Positions 46,441-55,300 of a stretch of DNA of 64,000 nt are shown here, piece by piece. Position 1 is the first letter of the stretch; every line of letters starts with the position of its first letter. Source of the stretch: Pantoea coffeiphila. Lineage in GTDB: Bacteria; Pseudomonadota; Gammaproteobacteria; Enterobacterales; Enterobacteriaceae. The notes under the pieces are model-generated. The model did not search any database, was not told the DNA's origin, and saw nothing but the letters and a program-made list of their open reading frames with translations. Made by a program: the position numbers and the translations under genes. The stretch lies in the NCBI RefSeq assembly GCF_016909495.1, contig NZ_JAFBFW010000006.1, forward strand, positions 310,001 to 374,000, read 5' to 3'.

Positions 46441-47031
46441 TTATTCGGTTCGTGCAAGCTGTTGACGAATAAACTGGCGGGTCAGCGCCAGCGCCAGATC
46501 TTCATCAAACGGTTTGCCGCTGAGCGCGGCACGTAGCCAGAGGCCATCAATCAGCGAGGCCAGTCCGTGCCCGGCAATGCGCGCCGCTTCTCGCGGCAGT
46601 TCCCTGCGAAATTCCACCACTAACATGCTGAACAGTCGGCCGCTGCTGACCCGCTCCAGGCGGTGTAAAGAAGGCTGATGCATGCTGCTGGACCAGAAAT
46701 CCAGCCAGGCCTTCATGGCGGCGCTGTGGACCTGCGTTTTATCGAAATTCCCTTCAACGATCGCGCACAAGCGGGCTTCTGCCCCGGCATCGATCAGTTT
46801 TTCCAACCGCGACGCGACGGCGTCGCGCAGCTGACGGGTGACATCGCGCATGGTCGCTTCCAGCAGACCGTTCTTGTCTTTGAAGTAATGGCTGATGATG
46901 CCGGTAGACACGCCAGCCCGCCTGGCAATCTGCACAATGGTCGCATCGTTAATGCCGACTTCATTGATGGTGTTCAGCGTGGCATCTATTAACTGTCTCC
47001 GCCTGATTGGCTGCATCCCTACCTTTGGCAT
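46441..47031 (-). CDS. betI: Choline-responsive repressor BetI (TetR family)
   Basis: 196 residues. N-terminal TetR HTH ([32 protein letters not shown]), C-terminal helical choline-binding domain. Represses betIBA and divergent betT until choline is present. Its palindromic operator lies in the 165-bp gap to betT. Confidence 0.92.
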   Translation of the reverse strand: MPKVGMQPIRRRQLIDATLNTINEVGINDATIVQIARRAGVSTGIISHYFKDKNGLLEATMRDVTRQLRDAVASRLEKLIDAGAEARLCAIVEGNFDKTQVHSAAMKAWLDFWSSSMHQPSLHRLERVSSGRLFSMLVVEFRRELPREAARIAGHGLASLIDGLWLRAALSGKPFDEDLALALTRQFIRQQLARTE

Positions 47032-47075
47032 AACCTCAACTCCACGAGTAAAACGAGACGCTAGTGTAACTTTTT

Positions 47076-47097
47076 ATTGATTGAACGTTCAATATAA
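47076..47097. promoter_or_regulatory. BetI operator in the betI-betT gap
   Basis: Core palindrome ATTGAACGTTCAAT at 47080-47093 with AT-rich symmetric flanks, very like the E. coli BetI operator. It lies 45-66 bp before betI and 100 bp before betT. Confidence 0.8.
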
Positions 47098-47196
47098 AAT
47101 GTTTTGTTGCTAGTATGTATGTGTTGCAGGCGATTCGTTACGAACCGCAAGTAATTGTTGTTAATTCTTTTGTTGAGTCAAAACCTGAGGTAATTG

Positions 47197-49227
47197 ATGA
47201 ATAATCCACCTGCCAGTGAAAAGGACAAAATCAATCCCGTGGTGTTTTACACGTCCGCCGGGCTGATTTTGTTGTTTTCCCTGATGACGATTCTCTACAG
47301 CGACCTCATGGCGAGCTGGATACTGCGCGCCGTTAACTGGGTTTCCGCCACATTTGGCTGGTATTACATGCTGGCTGCCACGTTGTATGTGGTGTTTGTG
47401 ATTTTTATGGCCTGTTCGCGATTTGGCGCGATCAAACTCGGGCCCGAGCAGTCGAAACCGGAGTTCAGTATCCTGAGCTGGGCGGCGATGCTGTTCGCCG
47501 CAGGCATCGGTATCGATCTGATGTTCTTCTCCGTTGCTGAACCGGTAACGCAGTATATGCAGCCACCGGAAGGCCAGGGGCAAACGTTCGAAGCGGCCCG
47601 TCAGGCGATGGTCTGGACGCTGTTCCATTATGGCCTGACCGGCTGGTCGATGTACGCCCTGATGGGCATCGCGCTGGGCTACTTCAGTTACCGCTACAAC
47701 CTGCCGCTGACCATTCGCTCCGCACTGTATCCCATCTTTGGTAAACGCATTAACGGCCCCATCGGCCACACCGTGGATATCGCCGCCGTTATCGGCACCA
47801 TCTTCGGCATCGCTACCACGCTGGGTATCGGCGTGGTTCAGCTGAATTACGGGCTGAAGGTGCTGTTTGATATCCCGGAAGGGCTGGGTGCCCAGACGGC
47901 GTTAATCGTGCTGTCGGTCGTGATTGCCACGATTTCCGTTACCTCCGGCGTCGATAAAGGCATCCGTATTTTATCCGAGCTGAATGTGGCGCTGGCGCTG
48001 TTCCTGATCCTGTTCGTGCTGTTCTTCGGCAACACTGAATTCTTACTGAACGCGCTGGTGCTGAACGTCGGTGACTATATCAACCGCTTTACCGGCATGA
48101 CGCTCAACACCTTTGCCTTCGATCGCCCCGTTGAGTGGATGAACAGCTGGACGCTGTTTTTCTGGGCGTGGTGGGTGGCCTGGTCGCCGTTTGTCGGACT
48201 GTTCCTCGCGCGTATCTCACGCGGCCGTACCATTCGTGAATTCGTGCTCGGCACGCTGATTATCCCCTTCACCTTTACCCTGCTGTGGCTGTCGGTGTTT
48301 GGTAATGCCGCACTGTATGAAATCATTCACGGCGATGCAGGGTTCGCGCAGGAAGTGATGAGCCATGCCGAGCGCGGTTTCTACAGCCTGCTGGCACAGT
48401 ATCCGGCCTTTAAATTCAGCGCTTCGGTTGCCACCATTACCGGTATGCTGTTCTACGTCACCTCGGCGGATTCGGGATCGCTGGTGTTGGGTAATTTCAC
48501 CTGCAAACTGAAGGACATCAACAGTGATGCGCCGAACTGGATACGTATTTTCTGGTCGGTCACCATCGGTCTGCTGACGCTCGGTATGCTGATGACCAAC
48601 GGCATTTCCGCGCTGCAAAACGCGACGGTGATTATGGGGCTGCCGTTCAGCTTTGTGATCTTCTTTGTGATGGCCGGTCTGTATAAATCGCTGAAGGTTG
48701 AAGATTACCGCCGGGTGAGCGCCAACCGCGATACCGCCCCGTATCTGGCCAGCGCACACGATCGGTTAAGTTGGAAGAAACGCCTGTCGCGCCTGATGAA
48801 CTATCCTGGTTCGCGCTATACCGAGCAGATGATGCAGACGGTGGTTTATCCGGCGATGCAGGATGTGGCGAAGGAGCTGGAGCTGCGCGGCGGCAAAGTG
48901 ATGCTGGAAAGCCTGCCGGCCCAGGAAGGGGAAGATCTCGGCCATCTGGAGCTTCGCGTGCATCTGGGCGACGAGCAGGACTTCGTCTATCAGGTGTGGC
49001 CGCAGAAATACTCGGTGCCGGGCTTCACCTACCGCGCCCGCAGCGGGAAATCCAGCTACTTCCGCCTGGAAACCTTCCTGCTGGAGGGCAGTCAGGGCAA
49101 CGACCTGATGGATTACAGCAAGGAACAGGTGATTATTGATATTCTCGATCAGTACGAGCGTCACCTGAACTTTATCCACCTCAACCGCGAAGCGCCGGGC
49201 AACAACCTGACCTTCCCGGATATCTAA
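47197..49227 (+). CDS. betT: High-affinity choline transporter, BCCT family
   Basis: 676 residues, ATG 47197 with GAGG upstream (a TTG three bases earlier is in frame). Twelve membrane segments; BCCT hallmarks are FAAGIGIDLMFFSVAEP and the tryptophan-rich motif WTLFFWAWWVAWSPFVGLF at about 310-330. A long C-terminal cytosolic tail (about 510-676) is the osmosensing domain of BetT-type carriers. Imports choline by proton symport for conversion by BetA and BetB. Confidence 0.93.
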   Translation: MNNPPASEKDKINPVVFYTSAGLILLFSLMTILYSDLMASWILRAVNWVSATFGWYYMLAATLYVVFVIFMACSRFGAIKLGPEQSKPEFSILSWAAMLFAAGIGIDLMFFSVAEPVTQYMQPPEGQGQTFEAARQAMVWTLFHYGLTGWSMYALMGIALGYFSYRYNLPLTIRSALYPIFGKRINGPIGHTVDIAAVIGTIFGIATTLGIGVVQLNYGLKVLFDIPEGLGAQTALIVLSVVIATISVTSGVDKGIRILSELNVALALFLILFVLFFGNTEFLLNALVLNVGDYINRFTGMTLNTFAFDRPVEWMNSWTLFFWAWWVAWSPFVGLFLARISRGRTIREFVLGTLIIPFTFTLLWLSVFGNAALYEIIHGDAGFAQEVMSHAERGFYSLLAQYPAFKFSASVATITGMLFYVTSADSGSLVLGNFTCKLKDINSDAPNWIRIFWSVTIGLLTLGMLMTNGISALQNATVIMGLPFSFVIFFVMAGLYKSLKVEDYRRVSANRDTAPYLASAHDRLSWKKRLSRLMNYPGSRYTEQMMQTVVYPAMQDVAKELELRGGKVMLESLPAQEGEDLGHLELRVHLGDEQDFVYQVWPQKYSVPGFTYRARSGKSSYFRLETFLLEGSQGNDLMDYSKEQVIIDILDQYERHLNFIHLNREAPGNNLTFPDI

Positions 49228-49235
49228 AGCCCCCC

Positions 49236-49264
49236 GCACGCGGCGTTCTGCCGCGTGCTTTCTC
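49236..49264 (+). terminator. Intrinsic terminator after betT
   Basis: Stem GCACGCGGC / GCCGCGTGC, loop GTTCT, followed by TTTCTCTT. It also lies just past the convergent SDR gene. Confidence 0.8.
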
Positions 49265-49265
49265 T

Positions 49266-50033
49266 TCAATTCATCACCAGCCCGCCATCCACATTCAGCG
49301 TTTGTCCGGTAACAAATTCGCTCCAGTCCGACGCCAGGAACAGCACCGGGCCGGTAATATCCTCCACACCTGCCACTCGCCCGAGCGGGGTTTGTGCCTC
49401 CAGCGCTGCGCGAACGTCCTGACGCGTGGTGCGGCTGGCATCTGTCGGGTAGACCAGCCCGGGTGCCACGCAGTTGACGCGAATACCCAGCGGACCCAGC
49501 TCGGCAGCCAGCGTGCGGCTGAAGCCGATCAGCGCCGCCTTGGCGGTGATGTAGTCGTGATAGGGAACGGACGGGCGGGCGACCAGATCACTGACCAGAT
49601 TGACGATGCTGCCGCGCGCGCGGGGCCGCATCAGCGGCAGCGCCGCCTGGCAAACCTGATACGCCGCGCCGACCGCGCCGTCGAACTGCGTCTGCCAGTT
49701 GGACCACGGCGTTTCCCAGAAGCGCGGGCGGTTATCGGTATCGAAAACGTAAGGCGCAAAGGCGTTATTGACCACCGCATCCAGGCGGCCGCAAGACGTG
49801 GCGATGCGATCCATCAGCGCGGCCACCTGTTCCGCCGAGGTGACATCGGCCTGGACGGCCAGCGCTTCCCCGCCCAGCGCCCGGCATTCTGCCACCACGT
49901 GTCCGGCGGCGGCTTCATTACGCAGGTAGTTCACCACCACCAGCGCCCCTTCGGCGGCAAAGGCTTTGGCAATCGCCGCGCCTATTCCCCGGCTGGCACC
50001 AGTGACCAGTACGGTACGGTTGGCAAATTTCAC
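49266..50033 (-). CDS. Short-chain dehydrogenase/reductase, last gene of the TPP-controlled operon
   Basis: 255 residues, classical SDR. NAD(P)-binding TGASRGIG (11-18), NNAFA (89-93), catalytic S148, Y161 and K165 (YITAK), and FVTGQTLNVDGG near the end. FabG-like annotation is expected from homology, but its place after LuxE- and LuxC-like genes suggests it reduces the aldehyde made by the LuxC homologue to an alcohol. ATG overlaps the stop of the binding protein gene (ATGA). Cofactor preference is not decided; R15 in TGASRG favours NADPH. Confidence 0.87.
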   Translation of the reverse strand: MKFANRTVLVTGASRGIGAAIAKAFAAEGALVVVNYLRNEAAAGHVVAECRALGGEALAVQADVTSAEQVAALMDRIATSCGRLDAVVNNAFAPYVFDTDNRPRFWETPWSNWQTQFDGAVGAAYQVCQAALPLMRPRARGSIVNLVSDLVARPSVPYHDYITAKAALIGFSRTLAAELGPLGIRVNCVAPGLVYPTDASRTTRQDVRAALEAQTPLGRVAGVEDITGPVLFLASDWSEFVTGQTLNVDGGLVMN

Positions 50034-51034
50034 TGGGCGGCTCCGTTCGGGATCAGGTCTGATTTCACCACCTGACTCATATCCAGCGAGCGTGAAATGA
50101 TTCCCAGGCGGGTAAAGGCATCCGCACCCTGCTGCATCAGCGCCATATCGAAATGCCCCAGCCCCGCTTTTTGCGTGGTGGCGGAAACGCTGGAGAGGTT
50201 GCGCAGCTTAATCACCTCGAGGTTTACCGCCTCATCCCGTCCGTTTATCGCCCGCGTTACGGCAACTTTTGCCGCTTCCTGCGGTTCGGCAATCATCCAC
50301 GCGGCGCTGTCGCGATACGCACTCAGAAAGCGCGTCAGCAGCGGTTTTTTCGTCCGCCATGTCTGCTCGGTGACCACAAAAATATCGCTGGGCACGTTAA
50401 GGTAGTCTTTCACTTCGATCACATTCACTTCCGGCAACCCCTTGAGGCGGCCCATCAGCAGGCCAGTATCGGTGGCGGCGGTGGCATCCACCTGCCCCTG
50501 GATCAGCGGCGCGAAGTTCAGCAGCCCGGTGACTTCCAGCTTCACGTCGGCTTCGCTCATTCCCGCCTGGTTCAGCAGCACCTGCAGGTTCTGCCGCGTG
50601 CCGCTGGACAGGCTGTAAACGCCAATCCGCTTGCCCTTCAGATCGGCAGGCTTAGTGATGCCGGACGCTTTCGGTGCCACCACGTTAAACACGTTCTGCG
50701 GATAGATGTTGTAGATCGCGATCAGTTTCTCCCCTTTATCCAGCGCGTGATAGAAAGAGGCCGGATCGGTGAAGGCAACGTCCGCCCTGCCGGTCAGCAT
50801 GGTCTGGATGGCCGAAGCACCGCCGGTGCCGGGCACGTAGTCCAGTGCGATGCCCTGCTTTTTAAAGAACTCTTTATCCGGCTCGGCCAGCAGATTGGTG
50901 ATTTCGCTAATCGGCTGGCTCCAGCCCGCCACGGTGACGGTTTCTTCGCCGTGCGCCAGCGCGGGCAGGCTGCCGAACAGCAGGGCTAAAACGAGGGGGA
51001 TCGACGAACAAAGACGGCAGAACGATCGGGACAT
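50030..51034 (-). CDS. NMT1/THI5-type ABC transporter substrate-binding protein
   Basis: 334 residues with signal peptide (MSRSFCRLCSSIPLVLALLF, cleavage near ALA). Mature start VTVAGWSQPISEITNLL and the SsuA/TauA/ThiY-like pattern GGASAIQTMLTGRADVAFTDPASFYHAL, LKGKRIGVYSLSSGTRQNLQ. Members bind taurine, alkanesulfonates or thiamine pyrimidine precursors (ThiY). Control by a TPP riboswitch points to a thiamine-related ligand. One base separates its start from the upstream permease stop. Confidence 0.85.
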   Translation of the reverse strand: MSRSFCRLCSSIPLVLALLFGSLPALAHGEETVTVAGWSQPISEITNLLAEPDKEFFKKQGIALDYVPGTGGASAIQTMLTGRADVAFTDPASFYHALDKGEKLIAIYNIYPQNVFNVVAPKASGITKPADLKGKRIGVYSLSSGTRQNLQVLLNQAGMSEADVKLEVTGLLNFAPLIQGQVDATAATDTGLLMGRLKGLPEVNVIEVKDYLNVPSDIFVVTEQTWRTKKPLLTRFLSAYRDSAAWMIAEPQEAAKVAVTRAINGRDEAVNLEVIKLRNLSSVSATTQKAGLGHFDMALMQQGADAFTRLGIISRSLDMSQVVKSDLIPNGAAQ

Positions 51035-51035
51035 T

Positions 51036-51785
51036 TTAATGATTCCTGTGATGGCGCAGCAGAACGCGTTCCAGCGTCAGCGCGGCGTGATAAAAAAGCA
51101 TTCCGAGAAGGGTAATAACGACCAGCAGGGCAAACATCAGCGCCGAATCCATCACCCCCTGTGCGGCAATGATGGATGCTCCCAGCCCGGCGCGGCCGCC
51201 GATAAATTCACCGACGACGGCCCCGACCAGCGCCAGCACGACCGACACCCGCAGACCGGCGAGAATCACCGGCAGCGCGGTGGGTAGCTTCAGCCGCCAG
51301 AGCGTTTGCAGGCGCGTAGCACCGAGCATGCGGAACAGTTCAAGGCGGGCGGGATCGACCCGCGTCAGGCCAGCAATGGTGTTTTCCATCAGCGGGAAGA
51401 AGCAGATCAGAGCGGTAATCACCACCGTTGAGGTCATGCCAAAGCCGAACCAGATGATAAACAGCGGGCCGAGCGCCAGTTTGGGGATCACCTGGCAGGC
51501 GACGATATACGGGTGCAGCAGCCGCCGCAGAAAGCCAACCTCAGCCAGCACGATACCGACCGGCAGGCCGATGGCGCAGCCCAGCGCCAGGCCGAAGGAC
51601 ATCTCCAGCGCGGTGGTGAAAATATGCGGCCACAGCCGTCCGCTGGCGAGTTCCTGCCACAGGGTCTGGAAAACCTGGCCGGGGGCGGGGACCACCAGCG
51701 GGGAGATCCCACCCACGCGACAGGCCAGTTCCCAGCCCGCCAGCAGGATCAGCAGCAGCAGGATCGCACAGAGCCTGGCCCTCAT
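51036..51785 (-). CDS. ABC transporter permease, SsuC/ThiX type
   Basis: 249 residues, six membrane helices, with GGISPLVVPAPGQVF after helix 1 and the EAA-type loop ELFRMLGATRLQTLWRLKLPTALPVIL at about 150-176. Overlaps the ATPase stop by ATGA. With the ATPase and binding protein it forms a complete importer for the riboswitch-controlled pathway. Confidence 0.87.
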   Translation of the reverse strand: MRARLCAILLLLILLAGWELACRVGGISPLVVPAPGQVFQTLWQELASGRLWPHIFTTALEMSFGLALGCAIGLPVGIVLAEVGFLRRLLHPYIVACQVIPKLALGPLFIIWFGFGMTSTVVITALICFFPLMENTIAGLTRVDPARLELFRMLGATRLQTLWRLKLPTALPVILAGLRVSVVLALVGAVVGEFIGGRAGLGASIIAAQGVMDSALMFALLVVITLLGMLFYHAALTLERVLLRHHRNH

Positions 51786-52543
51786 CGCAGACTGTCCATG
51801 GCGTGCCGCAGCTGTCGGCTCAGAGCGTTAAAGGGCTGACCGTAGCGAATATCGCCAGTGCGCGGCCTCGGCAGGTCGATATCCAGCATGTCGATCACCC
51901 GCCCCTCGTCCATCACGGCAACGCGGTCCGCCATATACACCGCTTCGCCAATATCGTGCGTGACAAACAGCGCGGTGATCTGCTGCCTGTTGCAGAGCAC
52001 CAGCAGGTCGTCCTGCAGCTGTTCGCGGGTCAGGGCATCCAGCGCGGCAAACGGCTCATCCAGCAACAGCAGGTGAGGGTCGCCGATCAGCGCGCGGGCG
52101 ATGGCAACCCGGCTTTGCTGCCCGCCGGACAGCTGGTGTGGGAAGCGCTCGGCCAGTTCGCCAATACCCAGCAGGTTCAGCAGTTCTCTGGCCTTCTCAC
52201 CCCCCTGCTTCTGCTGCCGTTTAAGGGCCAGCGGCAGCAGCACGTTGTCCAGCACGCTCAGCCACGACAGCAGTGTCGGTGACTGAAACACAAAGCCGGT
52301 TGCGGGATCGGGTCCGTACAGCGTCCGTCCGTCCACGCGGATACGGCCATCGTCCGGCGAAAGCAGCCCGGCCGCCAGTTTCAGCAGCGTCGTTTTGCCG
52401 CAGCCGCTGCGGCCAACCAGGCAGTGAAAGGCACCGCGCGGGATGCGCCAGCTGACCCGATCGACTACCGGCTGCGCCCTGCCGTGGGAAAAATGCACCT
52501 CGTCAATCGTGACAAATGGCGCAGCGTCAGCTTCAGTCGGCAT
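51782..52543 (-). CDS. ABC transporter ATPase, SsuB/ThiZ type
   Basis: 253 residues from ATG 52543, which lies inside the last codons of the LuxC-like gene (11-bp overlap); the frame remains open to 52627 but those codons lie in LuxC. Walker A GRSGCGKTT (44-52), signature LSGGQQSR, Walker B LLLLDEPFAALD, H-loop THDIGEA. Single ABC domain as usual in nitrate/sulfonate/ThiXYZ transporters. Confidence 0.87.
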   Translation of the reverse strand: MPTEADAAPFVTIDEVHFSHGRAQPVVDRVSWRIPRGAFHCLVGRSGCGKTTLLKLAAGLLSPDDGRIRVDGRTLYGPDPATGFVFQSPTLLSWLSVLDNVLLPLALKRQQKQGGEKARELLNLLGIGELAERFPHQLSGGQQSRVAIARALIGDPHLLLLDEPFAALDALTREQLQDDLLVLCNRQQITALFVTHDIGEAVYMADRVAVMDEGRVIDMLDIDLPRPRTGDIRYGQPFNALSRQLRHAMDSLR

Positions 52544-53981
52544 AGGCGGCGTACTCCTCGCTGGCAGCGTCGGCGGCCCCGTCGATCTCGGTGAAGGTGA
52601 CCAGGTCGAGCAGGCTGAAACGGCCATCGTGATGCCAGCCCGCCTCCGGCGAGGTCATGGCACCCAGCGCGGCGATGCGGGTAACGCCAGCCTGCCCCAG
52701 CCGCCAGGCAATAGTGAACAGCTCCTCCGGCGAGGCTGCCACGCCTGCAGTCTGCAAAAATCGGCGCTGCGGGGCGATCAGGCCCGTCACCTCATCCAGC
52801 GAGTCAACAGGCACGATTTTCACCGTGCGGGCGAGTGCAGAGGGCGACAGCGGTTCAGCCTGATGGGCATACACCACCGCCCAGCCGTCGGCCGGATCGC
52901 CAAACAGCGTGCGGTCGCCGCTCAGCGCGCGCATTTCCTCCGCGCTGCGCCAGGCGGCGACGGCGTTCTGTTCAGCCAGCGTCAGTGCGCCACGCGGGTA
53001 TTTGCGCTCCAGCGCGGACAGCGCATGGGCGACACGGGCAGCAAATTCTTCGGGCGACAGCGTGCCTCCGCGCTCCACGAACAGCATCTGCGGGGAATAA
53101 CAGCCTGCCTGGTCGTAGCGCATCACATCAAAAGCTGCGCGGCGGGCCAGATCCGGGCCTTTACGGCTGTCCAGCGCCGAGCGTGAAACCAGCCCGAAGC
53201 TGATTTTGTGACCGTGGGGCAAGAATCGCGTGGTGACCGGCAGCCGCTGCCGGATGGCCGCCAGGGTCGGGTTGCTGCCGTAGGCAAGTACGGTATCCGC
53301 CTGACGCAGCCAGGCATTTTCCGTGGCCGTTTCGCCGCCCTTCCACCAGGCTACCGCCAGGCACTCGCCGAGTTTCGGGTCGACTTCCGCCAGCAGCTGC
53401 GCGAACCATCCCGCCATCAGCGGCTCGCTGCCGGGCAGCTTACCGAGGGTTCCGGCCTTGACCAGCAGGCCGCCGATCAGGCTCCACAGCGGCAGGCCCG
53501 GAATATTTCCGGCCCAGATATGCAGCAGCAGCGGTGGGCCGTACGCGCGGGCAAAGCCGCCTTTCGGCCGTGGCTGGAAATCGTCGAGCATTTGCGGATC
53601 GGCAAAATCCTCGGCCAGAAACCGCTTCAGCTGCGGCTGGCGAAAGGTTTTCAGATAGCCGGTCAGCCCGAGCCGGATCGTCTCCGCGTCATAGCCGGTA
53701 ACCAGCGGCAGCAGCCGTTCGGCACGGATACGCAGCGGATGGCTGCGGTCCAGCAGCTTCGCCACCGCCCGGTCGATGATGCTCACGATCTGCACCACGC
53801 TGAGCGTGCTGAGGTAGTCGCGGGCATGGCGGCGGATGTGCGTGGACAGCGCCTCAATCTGCGTTTCGGTCAGCTCCGGTACGCAGACCTCCAGGCTTTC
53901 GCCATCGCGGCGGAAGTGCAGGCTGCGCCACTGCACTTCTCTGGGGTCCATGCCCGGCAGATAACCGGCGACTTCCCTCAC
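52533..53981 (-). CDS. LuxC-like acyl reductase (acyl-CoA/acyl-protein reductase)
   Basis: 482 residues from GTG 53981, which overlaps the LuxE-like stop as GTGA and has AGGTG in front; the frame is open to 54029. Belongs to the LuxC branch of the aldehyde dehydrogenase superfamily: nucleotide-binding VLAYGSNPTLAAIR, FLPHGHKISFGLV and catalytic Cys294 in DQAGCYSPQ, close to Cys286 of Vibrio LuxC. It would take an acyl group from the LuxE-like protein as a thioester and reduce it to an aldehyde with NADPH. No LuxA, LuxB or LuxD is present, so light production is not the role. Confidence 0.87.
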   Translation of the reverse strand: MREVAGYLPGMDPREVQWRSLHFRRDGESLEVCVPELTETQIEALSTHIRRHARDYLSTLSVVQIVSIIDRAVAKLLDRSHPLRIRAERLLPLVTGYDAETIRLGLTGYLKTFRQPQLKRFLAEDFADPQMLDDFQPRPKGGFARAYGPPLLLHIWAGNIPGLPLWSLIGGLLVKAGTLGKLPGSEPLMAGWFAQLLAEVDPKLGECLAVAWWKGGETATENAWLRQADTVLAYGSNPTLAAIRQRLPVTTRFLPHGHKISFGLVSRSALDSRKGPDLARRAAFDVMRYDQAGCYSPQMLFVERGGTLSPEEFAARVAHALSALERKYPRGALTLAEQNAVAAWRSAEEMRALSGDRTLFGDPADGWAVVYAHQAEPLSPSALARTVKIVPVDSLDEVTGLIAPQRRFLQTAGVAASPEELFTIAWRLGQAGVTRIAALGAMTSPEAGWHHDGRFSLLDLVTFTEIDGAADAASEEYAAYAD

Positions 53982-55063
53982 TGCGTCACCTGCGCCGCGC
54001 GGAGAAAATCTTCCATCGCCAGCGAACAACCCCGGGCATCCGCGCCGGCCACCCGGCCCAGCAGCCGGAAACCGCCCTCCACTCTCACGCCCGCATCTTC
54101 GGTCAGGATGGCGGCCGCGCAGTTAAAGTGCGCCAGATCGTGATGCACCAGCACGCCGACCTCCCCTTCCGGGACATCCTCTCCGGTCAGCGGATTGACC
54201 ACCCGCGATCGGACCCAGTGCGGGCCGGATTTCACCGGCGGGCAGACGGCGTTGCCGTCATCGTAGTACTGGCTGCTCAGCTCGGTCATGCCGTACATAT
54301 TGATGCAGCGGCTGCGCGGTACGCCCAGCATGTCCGTCAGCGCATCGTAGAATTCATCCGGCTGAATTTCCCGCGACTGGCCTTTAAACCCGCCGGTATC
54401 GAGAATTCGGCTGCCTGCGGGCAGGCGGAAGCGGCGCTGCTGGCGCTGCATCTCATCCAGCAGGTGGACAAAGCTGTAGCTGGCCCCCAGCAGCGCATAG
54501 GGTTCGCCGGTGCTTTCCGCATGTTCCAGCGCGGCGAACAGGCGCGGCAGTTCCAGCCCGCTGTCGGCGCTGACCAGCACCTCGCTGTTCGCTGTGCCAA
54601 ATTCCGCCACCGCCAGGGTCAGATAGTGCGCCAGCGAAGAGTTGGGCAGCGCGCGGTTATCGGGGAAAAGGATACCCATGCGGATGCGTTCCGTTCCGGC
54701 CATAAAACGGCGGCGGAAGTTCAGGCGCATTGACTGCTTCCACACGTCCAGCGTGGGATGGTAGCTGCGGCCCCGCACGCTGCCAGTGGTGCCGCTGGTC
54801 ATAAACACCGCGGAGATCTCCTCCACCGGGCGGCAGCTGAGCGTCAGATCCTTAAAGGCGGTGATCGGCACGGCGGGAATTTTCTGCCAGCTTTTTACCG
54901 TCAGCGGGGTGCGCCCTCGCTGGATGGCGAAGCGGCGATAGGAAAGATTGTGTTCAAACTGATAAGCGAATATCTCCAGCGCCAGCCGGTTGAAGTCGGC
55001 GTCGGTGGTATCGTCGCGCTGCAGAAAGGTCAGTAAGGCTGAAATGATTGCCGCTTCGGTCAT
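53978..55063 (-). CDS. LuxE-like acyl-protein synthetase
   Basis: 361 residues from ATG 55063 (a second candidate is ATG 55075; further upstream codons are part of the riboswitch region). Acyl-protein synthetase family: FKDLTLSCRPVEEISAVFMTSGTTG with the AMP-forming TSGTTG loop at 89-94, INMYGMTELSSQYYD, and a C-terminal Cys346 in ADARGCSLAMEDF where LuxE carries its acyl-accepting cysteine. It would activate a carboxylic acid with ATP and pass it as a thioester to the LuxC-like reductase. First gene of the riboswitch-controlled operon. Confidence 0.87.
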   Translation of the reverse strand: MTEAAIISALLTFLQRDDTTDADFNRLALEIFAYQFEHNLSYRRFAIQRGRTPLTVKSWQKIPAVPITAFKDLTLSCRPVEEISAVFMTSGTTGSVRGRSYHPTLDVWKQSMRLNFRRRFMAGTERIRMGILFPDNRALPNSSLAHYLTLAVAEFGTANSEVLVSADSGLELPRLFAALEHAESTGEPYALLGASYSFVHLLDEMQRQQRRFRLPAGSRILDTGGFKGQSREIQPDEFYDALTDMLGVPRSRCINMYGMTELSSQYYDDGNAVCPPVKSGPHWVRSRVVNPLTGEDVPEGEVGVLVHHDLAHFNCAAAILTEDAGVRVEGGFRLLGRVAGADARGCSLAMEDFLRAAQVTQ

Positions 55064-55147
55064 GTCCGTTTCCATCGAGGTATTGTGCAACGGCTCCCCG
55101 GTAACGCATGGAGAGCGAGATCTGTCCGCTGCAAAGCACAAAGATGG

Positions 55148-55168
55148 AAAAAGGGCGTGTGGGCACCC
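55148..55168 (-). terminator. Attenuator hairpin downstream of the TPP riboswitch
   Basis: On the minus strand GGGTG, loop CCCACA, CGCCC (one G-T pair) followed by TTTTT, 11 bp past the aptamer and about 85 bp before the LuxE-like start. Fits a TPP-induced transcription terminator. Confidence 0.6.
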
Positions 55169-55179
55169 ATTGTCCCGCA

Positions 55180-55278
55180 TCCCTACGCCGGTATTAGCCG
55201 GATCAGGTTCGGAGGGTCACCACGCTGTTTGAACGCATCAAACGGGTGGAATCTCAGCCCCCTGACAGGGCACCCCTT
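55180..55278 (-). ncRNA. TPP (thiamine pyrophosphate) riboswitch
   Basis: The minus strand carries the conserved THI-box segments in order: GGGGTGCCCT, GGGGCTGAGATTCCACCCG, a variable hairpin arm (TTTGATGCGTTCAAA), GTGACCCTCCGAACCTGATC and GGCTAATACCGGCGTAGGGA. The CTGAGA pyrimidine-sensor loop and the GAACCTGATC and GCGTAGGGA pieces are diagnostic. TPP binding normally switches off the downstream genes. It precedes the LuxE-like gene. Confidence 0.95.
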
Positions 55279-55300
55279 GGAACAAGGCGCAGTCTAGGGC

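Noticed and set aside
52443-53186. Long plus-strand open frames opposite luxC/luxE and other high-GC genes (also 26631-27629, 50153-50989, 12915-13802)
   Set aside because: They mirror well-supported genes on the other strand, have odd composition (many Arg, Gln, His) and no ribosome binding site; typical of shadow frames in high-GC DNA.
49266-55278. Bioluminescence operon (lux)
   Set aside because: Only LuxC and LuxE relatives are present; luxA, luxB and luxD are absent and the regulator is a TPP riboswitch.
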